A DNA stretch of 64,000 bases. Source: Sphagnum compactum (taxonomy: Eukaryota > Bryophyta > Sphagnopsida > Sphagnales). Below the pieces are notes generated by a model. It saw only the letters and a program-made list of their open reading frames with translations, ran no database searches and was not told where the DNA came from. Below, in pieces: positions 1 to 12,430 of this stretch. Each line of letters starts with the position of its first letter. Position 1 is the stretch's first letter. Where the stretch lies: NCBI GenBank assembly GCA_965153455.1, contig OZ234502.1:15035495-15099494 (forward strand). The letters run 5' to 3'. The position numbers were made by a program, and so were the translations under genes.

Positions 1-2
1 GC

Positions 3-299
3 GGCTGGTCCCTACCAAGATTGAAAACTACTCATGTGCAGAGTGATTGTGAATCATCCACCGGATCATCAACATCAGCGGCAGCGCATCCATCTCCGCT
101 TATGAGTACTCGAGGACGGGAGCTATCCCTCCACCTGCGGCAGCAACGGCTTCAGCTTCTCAACAGCATTGATGGAGGCTTCAATTACATCAACGCAGCA
201 AAGGCTGCCAAGGCTGCCAACCACATGGTCTGCAACACTGTGAGCTCCACATTGAACAGCGAGTCCGTGGTGGTGCTATATAGAGGTGGTCCTATATAG
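3..299 (+). CDS. 3' part of an unidentified gene, or chance ORF, cut by the left edge
   Basis: The frame beginning at base 3 is open from the window edge to a TAG at 297-299 (98 codons), so a first methionine at 21 need not be the real start. The product is rich in Ser, Thr and Ala. It contains a basic, Leu/Gln-rich stretch (LSLHLRQQRLQLLNS) followed by NAAKAAKAANH, which could form an amphipathic helix. Base composition is more GC-rich than the AT-rich DNA that follows, which fits a terminal exon. I do not recognise the family. It could equally be a chance frame in a 3' untranslated region. Confidence 0.3.
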   Translation, partial: GWSLPRLKTTHVQSDCESSTGSSTSAAAHPSPLMSTRGRELSLHLRQQRLQLLNSIDGGFNYINAAKAAKAANHMVCNTVSSTLNSESVVVLYRGGPI

Positions 300-924
300 A
301 GCCCCGCCTCAACCCTTGCCATTCATAAACAACAATTAGCTCCTGAAGATGCAGATTTCATGCTCTAGAGCTGGTGCACTAGTATACACTGTAAGGACCA
401 AGCCATGCAGGTGATCAATAGATCTCATGACTACTACTGTACTGAGACACAAGAATCTTTGCAGAAGAATTCTTCAAGTAGTAGTTTTCTTCACTTACTC
501 CCAGCACAAGTTGCAAGCTTAGACATTGTGCAGAACTACAATTTAGGAAAAACATTTTCTTCAAGCACTGAAAGCTGCTTACACATAGGTACATATCGTT
601 TTCTTGAATGTAAAGCATTCTGTGATCTCAATTGTCATGATGATTTTGGAACAACAATTTGCATGACTTTGTACATGAGACTGCTGCAACTCTGTTTTGA
701 GAGAGCTATGAAAACTGTTTATGAATTTTTTTCTATTCAGTTTTGTCATGTTTTGAAGATCTTGAGCTTGCACTAGTCAGACCTGCATAATGTGATGATC
801 TTGGATTCTTGCATGAAGATGGTCTTCCCATTACAATCTCTAGCTACAGAGGACATAGGGGATGATCATCATCATCAGTCATCCTCATCCTCATCAGAGT
901 GTTGTCTTTTGCTTGCCATGCATC
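300..924. other. No gene recognised; possible 3' UTR and intergenic DNA
   Basis: Open frames of 60-120 codons occur on both strands (for example 405-776 plus), but they overlap one another and have no recognisable motif. A CATCAT-rich stretch lies near 864-895. Confidence 0.4.
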
Positions 925-1208
925 ACATTTTACATCCATGTGCAGCTATGTTCTGTTACATAAGTTGAGTATACCAGAGTATCTCCACCCACAGCAGTAA
1001 AATGGCCCGCACAGTTCATTTTACATCCATGTGCAATATCTGTTCTATTTGATAATTCGAATACAATATGAGAGCATCTGCAGCCACAGCAGTAAAATGG
1101 CCCTTGTTCATTACATTTTACATCCGTGTACAACCTCTGTTCTATTACATAATTTGAGTGCATGGGGCAGTATCTATACCCATGGCAGCAAATTGCCCTG
1201 TACAATGC
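925..1208. repeat. Three imperfect tandem units of about 92-97 bp
   Basis: Units start at about 925, 1017 and 1114, each opening with CATTTTACATCC. Each then carries a CTGTTCTATTACAT-like block and ends near CAGCAGTAAAATGGCCC. The third unit is the most diverged. Open frames on both strands across this stretch are by-products of the repetition. Confidence 0.7.
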
Positions 1209-1790
1209 ATTGGGGATGATGCTATAGTAGTGCATTTATAGTGTGACACTCAGTTTTGGGCTCATGTAAAAATATGCCCCTGGGATATTAAGTGCTTTTC
1301 AAGACAGCCAGTACAAGGATACTTTTCTGATTGGCCAACCATAGGAATTTGGCCCAGCTGGTGACATTTAAAATAGTCTCACACTTTACTGTATGTTCTA
1401 CCTTGGTAGGTTGCACACTAATTATATTATTTCCGGCAATGTTGAAATTTTTTTAATCTATTTTTTCAAAGACCAATTTTTCCAAGGAAACCAGAGAATC
1501 TTTTGAAATCTGCTAAAATACATATATATATATATATTTACAGTCATGTGGAATCTTCAAATAAATCATTATTCAACATTGAAATGTTTACTTCATGACA
1601 TGCTACTACGGGTTTTGTTCACTATTTCATATTTAGGGGTCAGGATGGGGAATCCTTAACACTGGAAGATAGATGTGATAAACATTGATCGAAGGTGGCA
1701 TACGGCATCAGTGTTGGTGGAGATGCTCTCCCAAGCCTGGCCAGAATGGACCTTCAACAACAGCCACACACACATTATCATCCATCGGAA
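1209..1790. other. Intergenic DNA, no gene seen
   Basis: AT-rich sequence with a short (TA)n run near 1511-1540. Small open frames on both strands lack any recognisable motif. Confidence 0.4.
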
Positions 1791-1797
1791 CTCTGTT

Positions 1798-2920
1798 TCT
1801 GACTCAGTTGTGGATGAACCCCAATTGAAAATACCCAATAGGGTTCATCAAATACAAACTACAAAACAGGCTTCCAATGGATGGGGAAGGTGATGAACTC
1901 CAACAAAAAAAGAACTGTCAATTTCTTTCAGTCTATTTAGAGGACTGTTTCAGAGCAAAATTTGGCGCAAGGGCTTTTCACTTCCGGTAAGGTCCAGTGC
2001 CAACTCGTCAGAGTACCTTACATAAATTGGAAGGTACTTCTTTCTTATTTCTGTCTTTATTGCTCTTTTTTTCGCATTTGAAGAGTGAGTGACGTCCAAA
2101 TATTTGAAGGTTCTTTATGCAAACAAAGGGTCTATCTTTTGACCCTTCTGCAATTTTTCACAGACTGCACTCGTCCTTGCTAGTCTCATGACAAACGCCT
2201 CAAATCACGGAAGGGTCTATTAAAGATAGACCTTTCTCTTGTACTGAATTGTCACCCAGATTTACCTTGATAACCTATTCCATAGAAGATGGACTCTTCT
2301 AGGTGTGTAGATAAGATAATATCTGGTCACTAATTGACCTTGTAAAAGATAAGTCCTGTAGGTGGGTTGGAAGGATAATAGGGGACTCTACAAACATATC
2401 ACGTAAAGGATTAGTTCTGTAGGTAGGTCTTCTAGTTAGCTAATAGGTGGCTATTATGTGAGCATAATAAGCATGTAGATGGTTAGTAGTTAGTAAAAAT
2501 GTTAGGGCTAATGGGTTGTAGTAGGTAGGTAGTAAAACCGTAAACTGAGCTAATTTTTCTGAGCTAACCACTGTGATTAGGGTTTAGGGTTTAGGGCTCA
2601 GGAACTGAAACCCAATGAAAACATATTTCCTGTCCACCAACCATCCATCCCTCAGCGTTTTCTGTTGCTGGTTCACTCTGGCCCATAACACAAACAACTT
2701 TTCTTTGCTATTGTGGGGGAAACTTGTGATGGGGCTGTTGTCTCCCTCCCCTTGCATTGGGTGAACGAGCACCCACACTGGTACCATGGTAAAAACCCTG
2801 AATTTTCTTTTAGGTTGTTTCTAACCATGGTAAATATCCCACCCTATGACTACATCAAGGTCTTTGAGTCCAAATTGAATACAGCCACTGAAAGGCCTCA
2901 CTCAAGAAAGTGAAGGTACT
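1798..2920. mobile_element. Diverged relative of the fold-back element at 41572-42632
   Basis: The block GACTCAGTTGTGGATGAAC at about 1799-1817 also occurs in the terminal arms of the 41.6-kb element. From about 2340 to 2700 the same order of recognisable blocks follows: GGTAGGTAGTAAAA, GAGCTAACCAC, GGAACTGAAACCCAA, TTTCCTG...CCATCCATC and GCTGGTTCACTCTGG. No clear terminal repeats or target duplication survive, so the ends given are approximate. Confidence 0.5.
2577..2596 (+). repeat. Short interstitial telomere-type repeat (TTTAGGG)3
   Basis: Almost three perfect plant-type telomere units sit in a row, inside the diverged fold-back relative. Short tracts like this recur at about 42981, 44290 and 63985. 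Confidence 0.75.
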
Positions 2921-3488
2921 AATGTGGGTGCTGGTTCACCATGGCCTCTCCCTTCTAGGGTTTTTAATGCAGGACTTGTTTACAAAGTTCTCATGAAAAA
3001 TTGTATGCAAATAACATAGGTAGCACGGTTTTTTTTTTTCTATTTTCTTAATGCACCTTTTGAAAGAGTATTTAGGGAATTGATGGCAGACAATGAAAAC
3101 CTTACCATGAAATTGCTGCAAATACTACTTGTGAATTTGGAAATAAAGAATTACTACAAGAATTGGACAAAACTAGAAATGCATCAAAGCTAAAGGATGA
3201 AGACAGAGTTGTACATAACCTAAAAGCTACTTGGCTAGCTTCAAAAGAAATAATGTCTATAAAAAATCCTCCTTAATGTTCATGGTTGGGTGCTAAAAGG
3301 TAAAACTATGTTTATTCCAAGTTCTAATTGTAATGATTTCCATTGGAATGGTTTCCAACCATTAAATTTATTTGGATGTAACAATCCTTTCATGACAATC
3401 ACTTGCTACTCACAAGATGTGAGTCTCAAGTTTATGAATGTTTTACAGCACTTTGAGAAGGTGAAAATAATCTGGAAACTGTAAACAA
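2921..3488. other. Intergenic DNA, no gene seen
   Basis: Only short unconnected frames. The plus frame at 3290-3484 (64 aa) has no recognisable motif. Confidence 0.35.
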
Positions 3489-4915
3489 ATGAACTACCAT
3501 CCGGGTTCCTAAAGACCTCCGCAGTGGGTGGAATCACAGGAATTCATCTCTTGTGTGAATATCATCGCTATTAAAGAGGAGGGACCTTATGTCTAGTATT
3601 TGGGAGTGGGAGGGATCTTAGAAGTGTTGCTCATTTCTTTCTTTCTTTTAATAACCTCTAGTTTCAATTTTCCAAATAATATATATAGGAGGAGGGCCAA
3701 TATGGAAGTTATTTTATGTTTTGAGGTTCCTCACCTCAAACACTGAATGGGTGCAATCACAATCAAATGAGCCACTGATGACAAAGGACTCAAGGATTGC
3801 AATCCTTTTTTTTTTGGTAATTTTCATTTTCTTATAAAAAGGATTTTTTGGTTGAAATATTTTGCAATATGTTACTAAAAATATGTATAATTTTTCAATA
3901 CATCATACTTTTTGTATTAAAGAATTTTCTAAAAGTGTACATATTACCAAATTTTTCGTTTGATTTTTAAAAATTATCCTAATTTCAAATTGTATAAAAA
4001 TATGCAAATTATTTTATGATTTGTGTTCTTGTATCATAACATACAACTTTGTTTTAGATGTCATGTTCATTACACCTTGTTTACATGTGCTAAAGGACTT
4101 TTGAACTTTTTTAATTGTGTTTAATAAAAAAAAATTTAAAACTTTTTTTAAAATCCACAAATTGCAAATTGTAAGTGTTTTTTGAGTGTGGGTAATCAAT
4201 TAACATCATCTTAATCAAAACTCATCAAATTTTCATTATTAAGAGATTCTTTAGCTTAGTAATTTACAAAATTGATTGCTTTTGATGCAAATGTTGTTCA
4301 AGTTCAAAAGTCCTTTATTAAAACCAAAACCCAAAATTATTTTTTTTCAATTTTTATTTTGAATTCCTCAACACTCTTATGGCCACTTCACAAAACTTCC
4401 CATGATTACCATGGCATTAAAGTGGCACCGCAAAAACATATTTAACAAAATTTTAATTTTAAAAGAATTTTGGTAGTCATCCAACATAGTTTTTTGCTCA
4501 TTTGATTATTACTGCATGCACATGGCCTCAAGACTGATCGTTCTCCAATGCAAAAATGATAGGGTTTTTTTCAATCCAAAAAGAGGATCATGAATTTGAA
4601 ATGTAAGAATTTCCTTCCACCATGGAAGATTCTTATAAATCTTATTTCTAACAATGGACAACAAATAGCAATGAAAAACCTAGTCTTTAAACAATGAAAG
4701 AACATTTACTTCCAATTTTTTGAAATTGAAGAACATTCAATTTAGTTTTTGGAAATTTTTTACAATTGAAGAACCTTGAGAGTGGGTTTTTCCAAAAACC
4801 TTCATTTGAAGTAGTAGCTTTTATGAAACAATTAATAAGAACTGGACATTTAATAATAGGTTATTTGACTGGGTCTTAGATATTCTAAAAACATCAATTG
4901 TATGGTTATGTTTGT
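3489..4915. repeat. Dispersed repeat copy A, split by an insertion at 3751-4521
   Basis: The segments 3489-3750 and 4522-about 4915 align in order with 8901-9470 and 12881-about 12965. Shared landmarks are GGGTTCCT...AAGACCTC, GGAGTGGGAGGGATCTTA, GTTTTGAGGT...TCACCTCAAA, GGCCTCAAGACTG, TTGAAATTGAAGAAC and ATTTGA[AC]. In copy A the site GAATGG/CCTCAAG is interrupted, whereas it is continuous in copy B at about 9162-9172. Conversely, the site where copy B is broken (9470/12873) is continuous here near 4830. No protein is evident. Confidence 0.8.
3751..4521. mobile_element. 771-bp terminal-inverted-repeat element (MITE-like)
   Basis: The left end reads GTGCA then ATCAAATGAGC. The right end, read inward on the minus strand, reads GTGCA then, a few bases later, ATCAAATGAGC. 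The element is flanked by ATGG on both sides (3747-3750 and 4522-4525), a likely 4-bp target duplication. The uninterrupted paralogous site in copy B (GAATGGCCTC near 9162) confirms the boundaries. It is AT-rich and holds no transposase. A second copy is recognisable at about 32629-33449. The superfamily was not determined. Confidence 0.8.
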
Positions 4916-4919
4916 AGAG

Positions 4920-7900
4920 ATCACTGTTTGCACACCACCTTAAGCCCACCTAGGTTATGACTTGAAAATAATACATTGAAACATATGTACATGATACATA
5001 CCAATACAAAACATACCTTCGATTGAACCACATGATAGTTTTGACAAATCAAAACATAACCCACTGAAACCTGGCATAATAACATAACATAGTTAAACAT
5101 GAAAGAATTGAATGATAGAGCTTTTGAAAGATTGTTAAAGAACCCATAATGAAATGAACTTCAAAACATAACACAATTTGATATTGAAGCATATTCAGGT
5201 TATAGAATCAATTACTTCTAAAATGAAACAAAGAAAATTTAGATTTTGAAACATAACTTTGAAACATAGATTTCAATGAAATATTACAAACCTAAGCTAC
5301 ATAAAAATAAAGCATTTCAAATGTTAACTATTGATTTCTACACTCAACATCATCAAGAATGAAAGCATTTGATTTCCAATCTAGTTTTGATTCTTGTATC
5401 TTTCGATTGATAACATCCATTCATTTGGACAGGTTATTTTGCTTACTTCAATATGCGTTTAAGTACACAACTGGACAATCATTCTTCCAGTTGTCAAACA
5501 CCATCATTATATACAATGGAAACTGGTATGAACATATCCATATTTGAACATGATTCAATAGTCTTCAAACATGTTGTAATATGTATTTCAAACATGTTTC
5601 ATCATGTTTTGAGAGGATTTCCAGGCTTTGAAACATAAATTAAATTTACAAAAAGAAAACTTACCTTGTTTTCATTTGTTCCAAAGGTAGTAATGATTGT
5701 GACCACACTTTAAAGACCATTTTGTTGCATCATCGTGAATTGCCAACAAAAAATATATATATATATAACAAATGAAATAAGGAAAATAAATGGGAAAACA
5801 AAATTTATTTATTAAAAAACAAAAAGCTAGATAGATTCAAATTTTCTTTTCCTTTTGCTTCTGATCTTAGACAAGTTCCACCACTTGCACGAGGCAATGG
5901 GTGCAATAATACCTCACCATGGCACATTCAACACAACAAACCAAGAACAACAATGCGATGAACTAATAACAACACTAACGATCGAGGGGTCAATGGCGAT
6001 GATGTGTATTTGGTAGTTGAAACATACAATAACGTGATGGACCACTAATTCGGCACTTACAAAACAATGGTGAAGGGGTTAATACCTCATTAAAACACAT
6101 GTAATGGGAATAACAACTAGCAACACAAATGAACAACAACAACAATAAAGGAGGAATCGTTCAAGTGGGTACCTGGAAGCATAACAAGTAGCATTAGCAA
6201 TGTGATGACCAAGAATGACACCAACAATGCACACACTAACACAACATTAGCAAGGTGACAACCAACAATAACACCAACAATGCAATAACTAGCACCACCA
6301 CCAACCACATGACAAACTATGAATAACATTAGCAATGTGATGAACCAACAATAACACAGGTAATGTGATGGACCAACAATAACACTAGCATCAACAACAA
6401 GACAAGCAACACACTAATAATGTGACACAACAACAACAACATGAAGGAACAATGCAAAGGAACAACACAAGAAAACAACATGAAGGAAAAATAAGAAAGC
6501 AATGCAAAAAATCAACATGAGGAAAAACAAAATTCTTAATTGTGATTAGGAATAGCTAACCCCAAAAGGTTTTAATACATTTGGGCACCACCTATAGTTT
6601 CTATTTAACAACTAACCTAAACTTTAAACCAACATAATTTAATTATTAACATAAAAATTAGCTTCTAATTCTTTCATAGAACTGACCCAATTCTCAAATG
6701 TTTATAAAAGGGGAATCAATTTCACCCAAGTGAAAACCATTGGTTTGGTTTTAAATTAGTTATCACCAAATGTAATACAAGTTGGATTTTGGTGAAAACC
6801 AGTTTGAAAACCAAGTGTCCCAATGAGAACAACCCAACATTACAAATAACCCATTATTGAACAAGGGAAAACATCATTTAAAAAACAAATCATAAATATG
6901 ACACAATTGTGTTATATTTGAATCTTCGAACCTTAAGTTGATAACAAAATTGGTTAAGATATATAACCACCTTACATGTATAAAAGGTTGTGAGGTCAAT
7001 CTATTTTAAAGTCATGCTAAATGTATTTTCATAAGGTCCACCTAACTACAGTATGGGTTACCTTGTGGTTGATTAGGGGTCAAGCCATAAGGGAACTTGG
7101 TTATTGCAACCTTAATTTGAATATGTGACTTAACTTCTTAAAATTAAAAATGAATTTTTTTCTCAATATGAAGGCAAACCTTTGAGGCTTCATGTCAAAG
7201 CAAGTTGAATGTGAATTCAAAAGCATGTTATGTGATTTCAATGAAGTGACAACTGGAAAAATGTGAAGGGAAGCAAACCAAAACTCTTAAGGCAACTTCT
7301 ATCTTTGAAATTAAAGCTCCCAATGAGTCTTCAATATTTAGAATGACGTTGGGCAAACAAAAATCATGGGATGGCACAATTTTTGGATTGTTGGAAAGGT
7401 CTTAATGCAAAGTATGATGGCTAAAATGATTAGAAGTTAGATGACTTTTTTAAAAATAACAACAAGAATGAAAAGTTCAACATTTGCTTATGTAGAATGT
7501 GATATGAAAAACTTAATGATGTTCAATTGAAGAGCCATAACATGGGAAAGTTAATTTCAAGAATTATTTAGTTTGTTTCAATTGAGCAAAAAAATTTCAA
7601 GAAATAAACATTTGGAAAATGTGGTAGTAATATTATAGGTCGGAGATACATGTGGACATTTTAAGTTGGTAATTTTTTTTTAGTTTTTCTAAACCAACTT
7701 TAAGAGGAATTGGGAAAATTGTTGATTACTATATTTGGGGGGGGGATACTTTTGTATTACCGTATAAGAACAAAAACGTTTACAAATGTCATTTAGGCAA
7801 CTTCTTCTCAAGATTTGTTATTGCAATGCTGCCATTTATCATTAGAGCATTTAAAAGAAGGAATTGCTCATATATGGTAAAATGTTTTTGGTCTTATTGT

Positions 7901-8900
7901 TAAGCTAGCTCATAAGTTTTCCTTTCAAAGGTGGCAATCAAGCATGATTGATCCATAGGTCTTATGGCCAACTTCTATGTTGGTATTGGAAAGGACAATT
8001 AGGCTTCTTTTCAGCTGATCAACTAGGCTTGTTGTTAGCTACAAGTGAAAACTTGATAGCATCTTCCCTTAACATGAATAGTACCCATCGATGTACACAA
8101 CTTCCAAAGAGGAATTAATCCACTTCTTACATCATAAATGAGTTTGCCTTTCAAACCTAATACCATAGTACCTTGGTGGGTTCAACACAAATCCTATTAT
8201 TTTTAGAAATGCTAAAATTTTCAAAAATTATCTTTCTTAAAGAACAAATTCTTGTTATTGAAGAATCCTTTCAGGGAATACTGATTTTTAGAAATGGAAT
8301 CTATAATTGGGCATAAAAACCTATGCATGAATAGATATCTAGTTGGTGACATGAATCTAGTTGCCATGTCAACAAATATGATGTGGCAACTTTTCCATTG
8401 GCCTAGTCTTATCACTTATGAATCCATAGCCTCATGTAATGTACAAAGTGTTGGAGATTATGAAGAAGTAACCCTGGTAGAGGTGAACCCACAAAGTAAA
8501 AGTAAAACATCATGTAAAGAATTCAAATATGATTTGGTATTGAATCTAATACACTTAAAGAAAAATTTAAAAACACAAATTAAATATTGCACATCCAACA
8601 AACCAATAGACTATATATCTAGATCAACAATGCTGTAACATATATGTATGGTATATGTCCACAAATGTAGAGTTTGACGGTGTAAAATAACTTAATGTTT
8701 TTGTGATTAGAAAAAATAATTTTGATGATGTCATATATCATGTAATAGCCAAATATTTAAGCAATGCATATAGCATCACCTCAAATTTACATCATATTTT
8801 AGTTTTATGTAAAACATTGTTGTGTTTAATTGCAAATATATAAAGAAAATGAATTAGAAATTTGTCTGATACCTAACCAGTATTTTTTTGGTGCAAAAAA
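4920..8900. other. About 4 kb AT-rich intergenic DNA without a recognised gene
   Basis: Contains a (TA)n run near 5753-5767 and a low-complexity AACAAC/ACACTAGCAA-rich stretch from about 5930 to 6530, which makes long spurious frames on the minus strand. The longest frame is 8294-8638 plus (114 aa, starting MESIIGHKNL). It has no motif I recognise and ends in Lys/Asn-rich sequence, so I do not call it a gene. A G-run sits at about 7737-7744. Confidence 0.4.
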
Positions 8901-9470
8901 ATGAACTTCGACCTGGGTTCCTATATAAAGACCTCTGAAGTGGATCAAATTATAGGAATTCATCTCAAATGTGTGAATATCATATCTAGAAAAGAGCAGG
9001 GACTTATGTCTACTATTTAGGAGTGGGAGGGATCTTACAAGTGTTGGTCATTTTTATTTTATTTCTAATAATTTCTAGTTCCAATTTTTCAAAAAAATTG
9101 TATAGGAGAAGGTCCAATTTGAGGCCATTCTGTGTTTTGAGGTGTGTCACCTCAAAACACAGAATGGCCTCAAGACTGGTAAAGATGATGATATTTTTTT
9201 TCAATCCATAAAAAGGATCACAAAGTTTGAAATGTAAGAATTTCTTTCCACCATGGAATATCCCTGTAAATCTTCTCTCTGACAATGGACAACAAATAAC
9301 AAATGAAAATAAATCCCAGGTCTTTACAAAATGAAAGAACCTCTGCTTCCATTTTTTTGAAATTGAAGAACCTCCGGTTCCAGTTTTTGGAAGATTTTCA
9401 GAATTGAAGAACCTCCAGATTGGGGGTTTTCAGAAACCCTCATTTGAACCAGCAGCTTGCATGAAGTAAC
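8901..9470. repeat. Dispersed repeat copy B, left part
   Basis: Aligns with copy A (3489-3750 plus 4522-4830) without copy A's 771-bp insertion. It continues after the hAT element at 12881-about 12965, where GCAAGAACT and ATTTAACTTGGGCTTAGA match copy A's ATAAGAACT and ATTTGACTGGGTCTTAGA. Confidence 0.8.
9119..9173. repeat. Perfect 26-bp inverted repeat with a 3-nt loop
   Basis: The left arm 9119-9144 starts TTGAGGCCATTCTGTG. The right arm 9148-9173 is its exact complement, and the loop is TGT. In copy A only the inner part (TTTTGAGG...CCTCA) is still complementary. The structure would form a strong hairpin in single strands. Confidence 0.9.
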
Positions 9471-9879
9471 CAGTCTGGGCGGGTATCAAAAATGTCTCTG
9501 GGTATAACCTGGGTATAACCTGGGTATCCCTATTTGAAACCTTCAAGGTCATCACTTTCAGTGATACCCTGACTGAAACCCTGATCACCGGTTTTCACTT
9601 GTGTGAGAACTGGATGAATGAAAACTGGATCCAAAAAATTTAAATACTGAAACCCATGTGAGGTAAAACCTCTTACCTGGGTCAAGTTTTCAAGGTACTG
9701 GGTACCTTAGGTTACTGGTTGAAATCAGGGCTAAGGGTTAGAGGTAAAAGGGGCGTTGCTTTCCAATGGCTGCCTTCTCTTCCCAAACCCTAAATGCTCG
9801 AACAAAAAGGAGCTTGAGTCATTTTCTTTTCCCCTTGTGTTGGTTGTTTCTTTGTGTTCCAAGCTTTCAATTTTCTTTT

Positions 9880-10450
9880 GTTCATTGTTCATTCTTGTTT
9901 TGTTTTTTCTCCCCTCTCTCTCTCTTGCTCTAAAAGGTTTTTAAATGTTTTTCTCCTCTCTTTCTTTCTTCTTAATTTTTTTTTCCCTCCTTCCTTCCTT
10001 TCTCTCTTTTTTTCCTTCCTTTCCTCATTGCTGCTTGGCGCTTGCTTCTTCACATCTCATGTTTCGTCCTACTACTACTTGTTCCCTCCCTTGCGCTTCA
10101 CTTTGCTCTTGCCTACACCTTCACATTTTGGCCTATTGTTACCTACTCCATCTGTCACGCTTCACCTTGCTATTGCCTACTCTATCCTTCCTACTTGGCC
10201 CCACTACTACCTATTTCGTCCCTAATATTTTACTCTGTTTGCTCCTTCCTTCACACTTCACCTTTTTACTATTACCTCCTCCTTCCCTCATGCTTCACCC
10301 TACCGTTGCATGCTCCCTCCTTTGCACTTTGCCTTGCTACCTATCTATTCCCTCACATTTTGTTATGTTATTTCAACCTAAGATATTGTTGCTACTCGTC
10401 CCCCCTTGTTGCTTTGTTGCTTACTTCTTCACATTTCACCCTATTGCTTG
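9880..10450. other. CT-rich low-complexity tract inside the hAT element
   Basis: Strongly pyrimidine-rich on the plus strand, so several overlapping plus frames stay open (for example 9945-10460 and 10042-10536). Their products are only Leu, Ser, Cys, Phe and Pro-rich. I treat these as composition artefacts, not genes. Confidence 0.6.
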
Positions 10451-10934
10451 CCTGGTGTGAGCTCCCACTCTTCCATGTTTTGCAAATTAAGGAACTTGGG
10501 AAAAACTTGGAGTATCAAGCTTTTCCAACTTGGTAAGTTTTTCTTCAATCTTGTACTTTTCTTTTTTTCTTTGAGTTTCTAAGATTTTTTCTTGAATAAA
10601 AACAATATTTTTTGTGTTTCTTTATTTTATTTTATTTTATTATTCTATTTTATTACCATTTTTTTTCTTTTTTTTCTTTTCTAATTTTCAAAAAAATTCT
10701 CATTCTAGTTTTTTTATGTGTCTATTTCTAATGTTTGTCTGTGTGCAAGATTTTAATCTTTTTTTTAGTTAAAGAATTACCCTCCTTTAGTATTTTTCTT
10801 AAAATCATGATGAGAGAAAAACAAAAGCGATTTTTTGAATTATTTTTAAACCTTTACCCTCTTTGTTTGTAAGTAGTTTCCCATTTGCTCATTGTAAAAA
10901 ATGAATTGCATTGAAACTATCTTAATATATTTGT

Positions 10935-11400
10935 ATAATCTAGTTTTTAAAAATTTTAAATGATGTGATTGTTGTAAATTTTTATCCTTGAAGGTCCATG
11001 TCACATTAAAAAATTTAATTTATTGCTTGAATTTTTTAATAAATCACATGTCTAGGAATATTCATAGGTTGGTTTATTAAACCTCATTTAATAATGATTA
11101 TTTCTTAATTTTAATTTTGACACTACTTTGATTTCTTTTTTTGTGTGACAGACATAGTGTTACTAGTTTTTAAATCCATTATGAATTCATAATCTCTTTG
11201 AATTCATCCATATTTTTTATGATCATTCCCATTAAACTTTATGACAAGATGAGTAATTCAAAAATTGACAACGTTAACTTTAAATATGGCTTTAAATTTT
11301 ACATTTGCATGTAATCCAAAAAAATTACAAGTGTGAGAATCCAAACTGTCCACCTATTCATGCTTTCACTCGACATGAATGGAATAAGGCTTATGTGGAA
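10935..11400. repeat. hAT interior segment shared with 35079-35600
   Basis: Two blocks recur near 35 kb. Block X (about 10940-11100, containing ATGATGTGATTGTTG) is there in reverse complement (35079-35227). Block Y (about 11137-11390, containing AATATGGCTTTAAATTT and CCACCTATTCATG) is there in direct orientation (35340-35600). Confidence 0.75.
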
Positions 11401-11828
11401 ACTAAAAATTGGCCAAGAAAATTGAACACTCTGTGAAAACCAAGTAGGGTTTTAATTTCAAGTATTGTTTTTATTTTATTTTATTTTTTGAACATTTTAA
11501 TTGGATGAAAATACTAATTAGTATTATTGTTTTTGTTTTACAAGTTTGTTAATAAGATTATTATGTTTCAAGAGGCAACAATTTCATTCTTTAATTGTTT
11601 TCTACTATAGTACACAAATTGTTGTGAAGGTTATTGGTCGAGTGCCTCCACCACTGATTTGACAAATTTTTCATATTATTGTGGATTTTTTTCTCCAATT
11701 GTCTTTGTATGTGTTTTTAACCAATTAATGTGTGGACATTAGCTACTCAGTGATGCATTACACTTTGCAATTTCCATGAATTTAAAATTTAAGGAAAAAA
11801 TCAAGTTATTCCTTCATTTGAAACCCTA

Positions 11829-12430
11829 ATGGATGATGATTCAATCATTACTAGTGAGTTGGCTTTGATGACTTCTAGCATTAAAAGGGAGGTTTCTTGG
11901 GTGTTGGATTCTATTTTTTCATTCCTAACAAAATATGAAAACAAAAAAACCCATTATATGATTTTTTTGATGCTAGATGCTAGGTTTAAAAGCCTTTGTA
12001 TACTATCCTCATTTTTTGGACAAAAGCAAAGTGTTAATCTTGTTGAGGAACATGATAAAAAGTTTTTATATTCAATGTTGGTCAAATGTTATGAACATTT
12101 TCATCCTTTGATAAGGTTAGATAAACATCATGTTGACCAAAATATGTACAAATGAACTAGCAGTCAAGGAATTGCTAATTTTTAAATGGTACCAACTGGA
12201 TGTTAAAGACTTCAAGTGTCTTCTTCAATGGTGGGAAAAACATGAAGCAATGTTCCTTACTATTGGTTTTTTAACTCATTAGATTTTGCACATTATTGGA
12301 TCACAAATTGAAACTAAATATTTTTTTCCTTGGCTGGAATTAAGAAATGTCATTTGTAAACTAAAAATTTAGAAAGTTGATATTTGTGAACAAAAATTGG
12401 CCTAATGACCCTAAAGTGGATGTAAATCTC
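11829..12430 (+). pseudogene. Decayed hAT transposase, C-terminal part
   Basis: The intact frame 11829-12155 (108 aa) reads like the part of hAT transposases before the dimerisation domain: MLDARFKSL, then LVEEHDKKFLYSMLVKCYEHFHPL. Past its stop, the sequence continues as recognisable hAT C-terminal coding DNA in shifted and stop-containing frames. It includes ELAVKELLIF, LQWWEKHEAMF and IGSQIETKYFF, the last corresponding to the S-x-x-x-E-R region of the dimerisation domain. In-frame stops and small indels show it cannot make a working transposase. The element's own terminal repeats surround it. Confidence 0.8.

Noticed and set aside
925-1235. Frames on both strands at 930-1235
   Set aside because: They follow from the tandem repeat. 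The Cys/His-rich look of the minus frame does not form a regular zinc-finger spacing.
9945-10536. Overlapping plus frames of 164-171 codons
   Set aside because: They lie in a CT-rich tract within a hAT element. Products are only Leu, Phe, Cys, Ser and Pro, and frames overlap.
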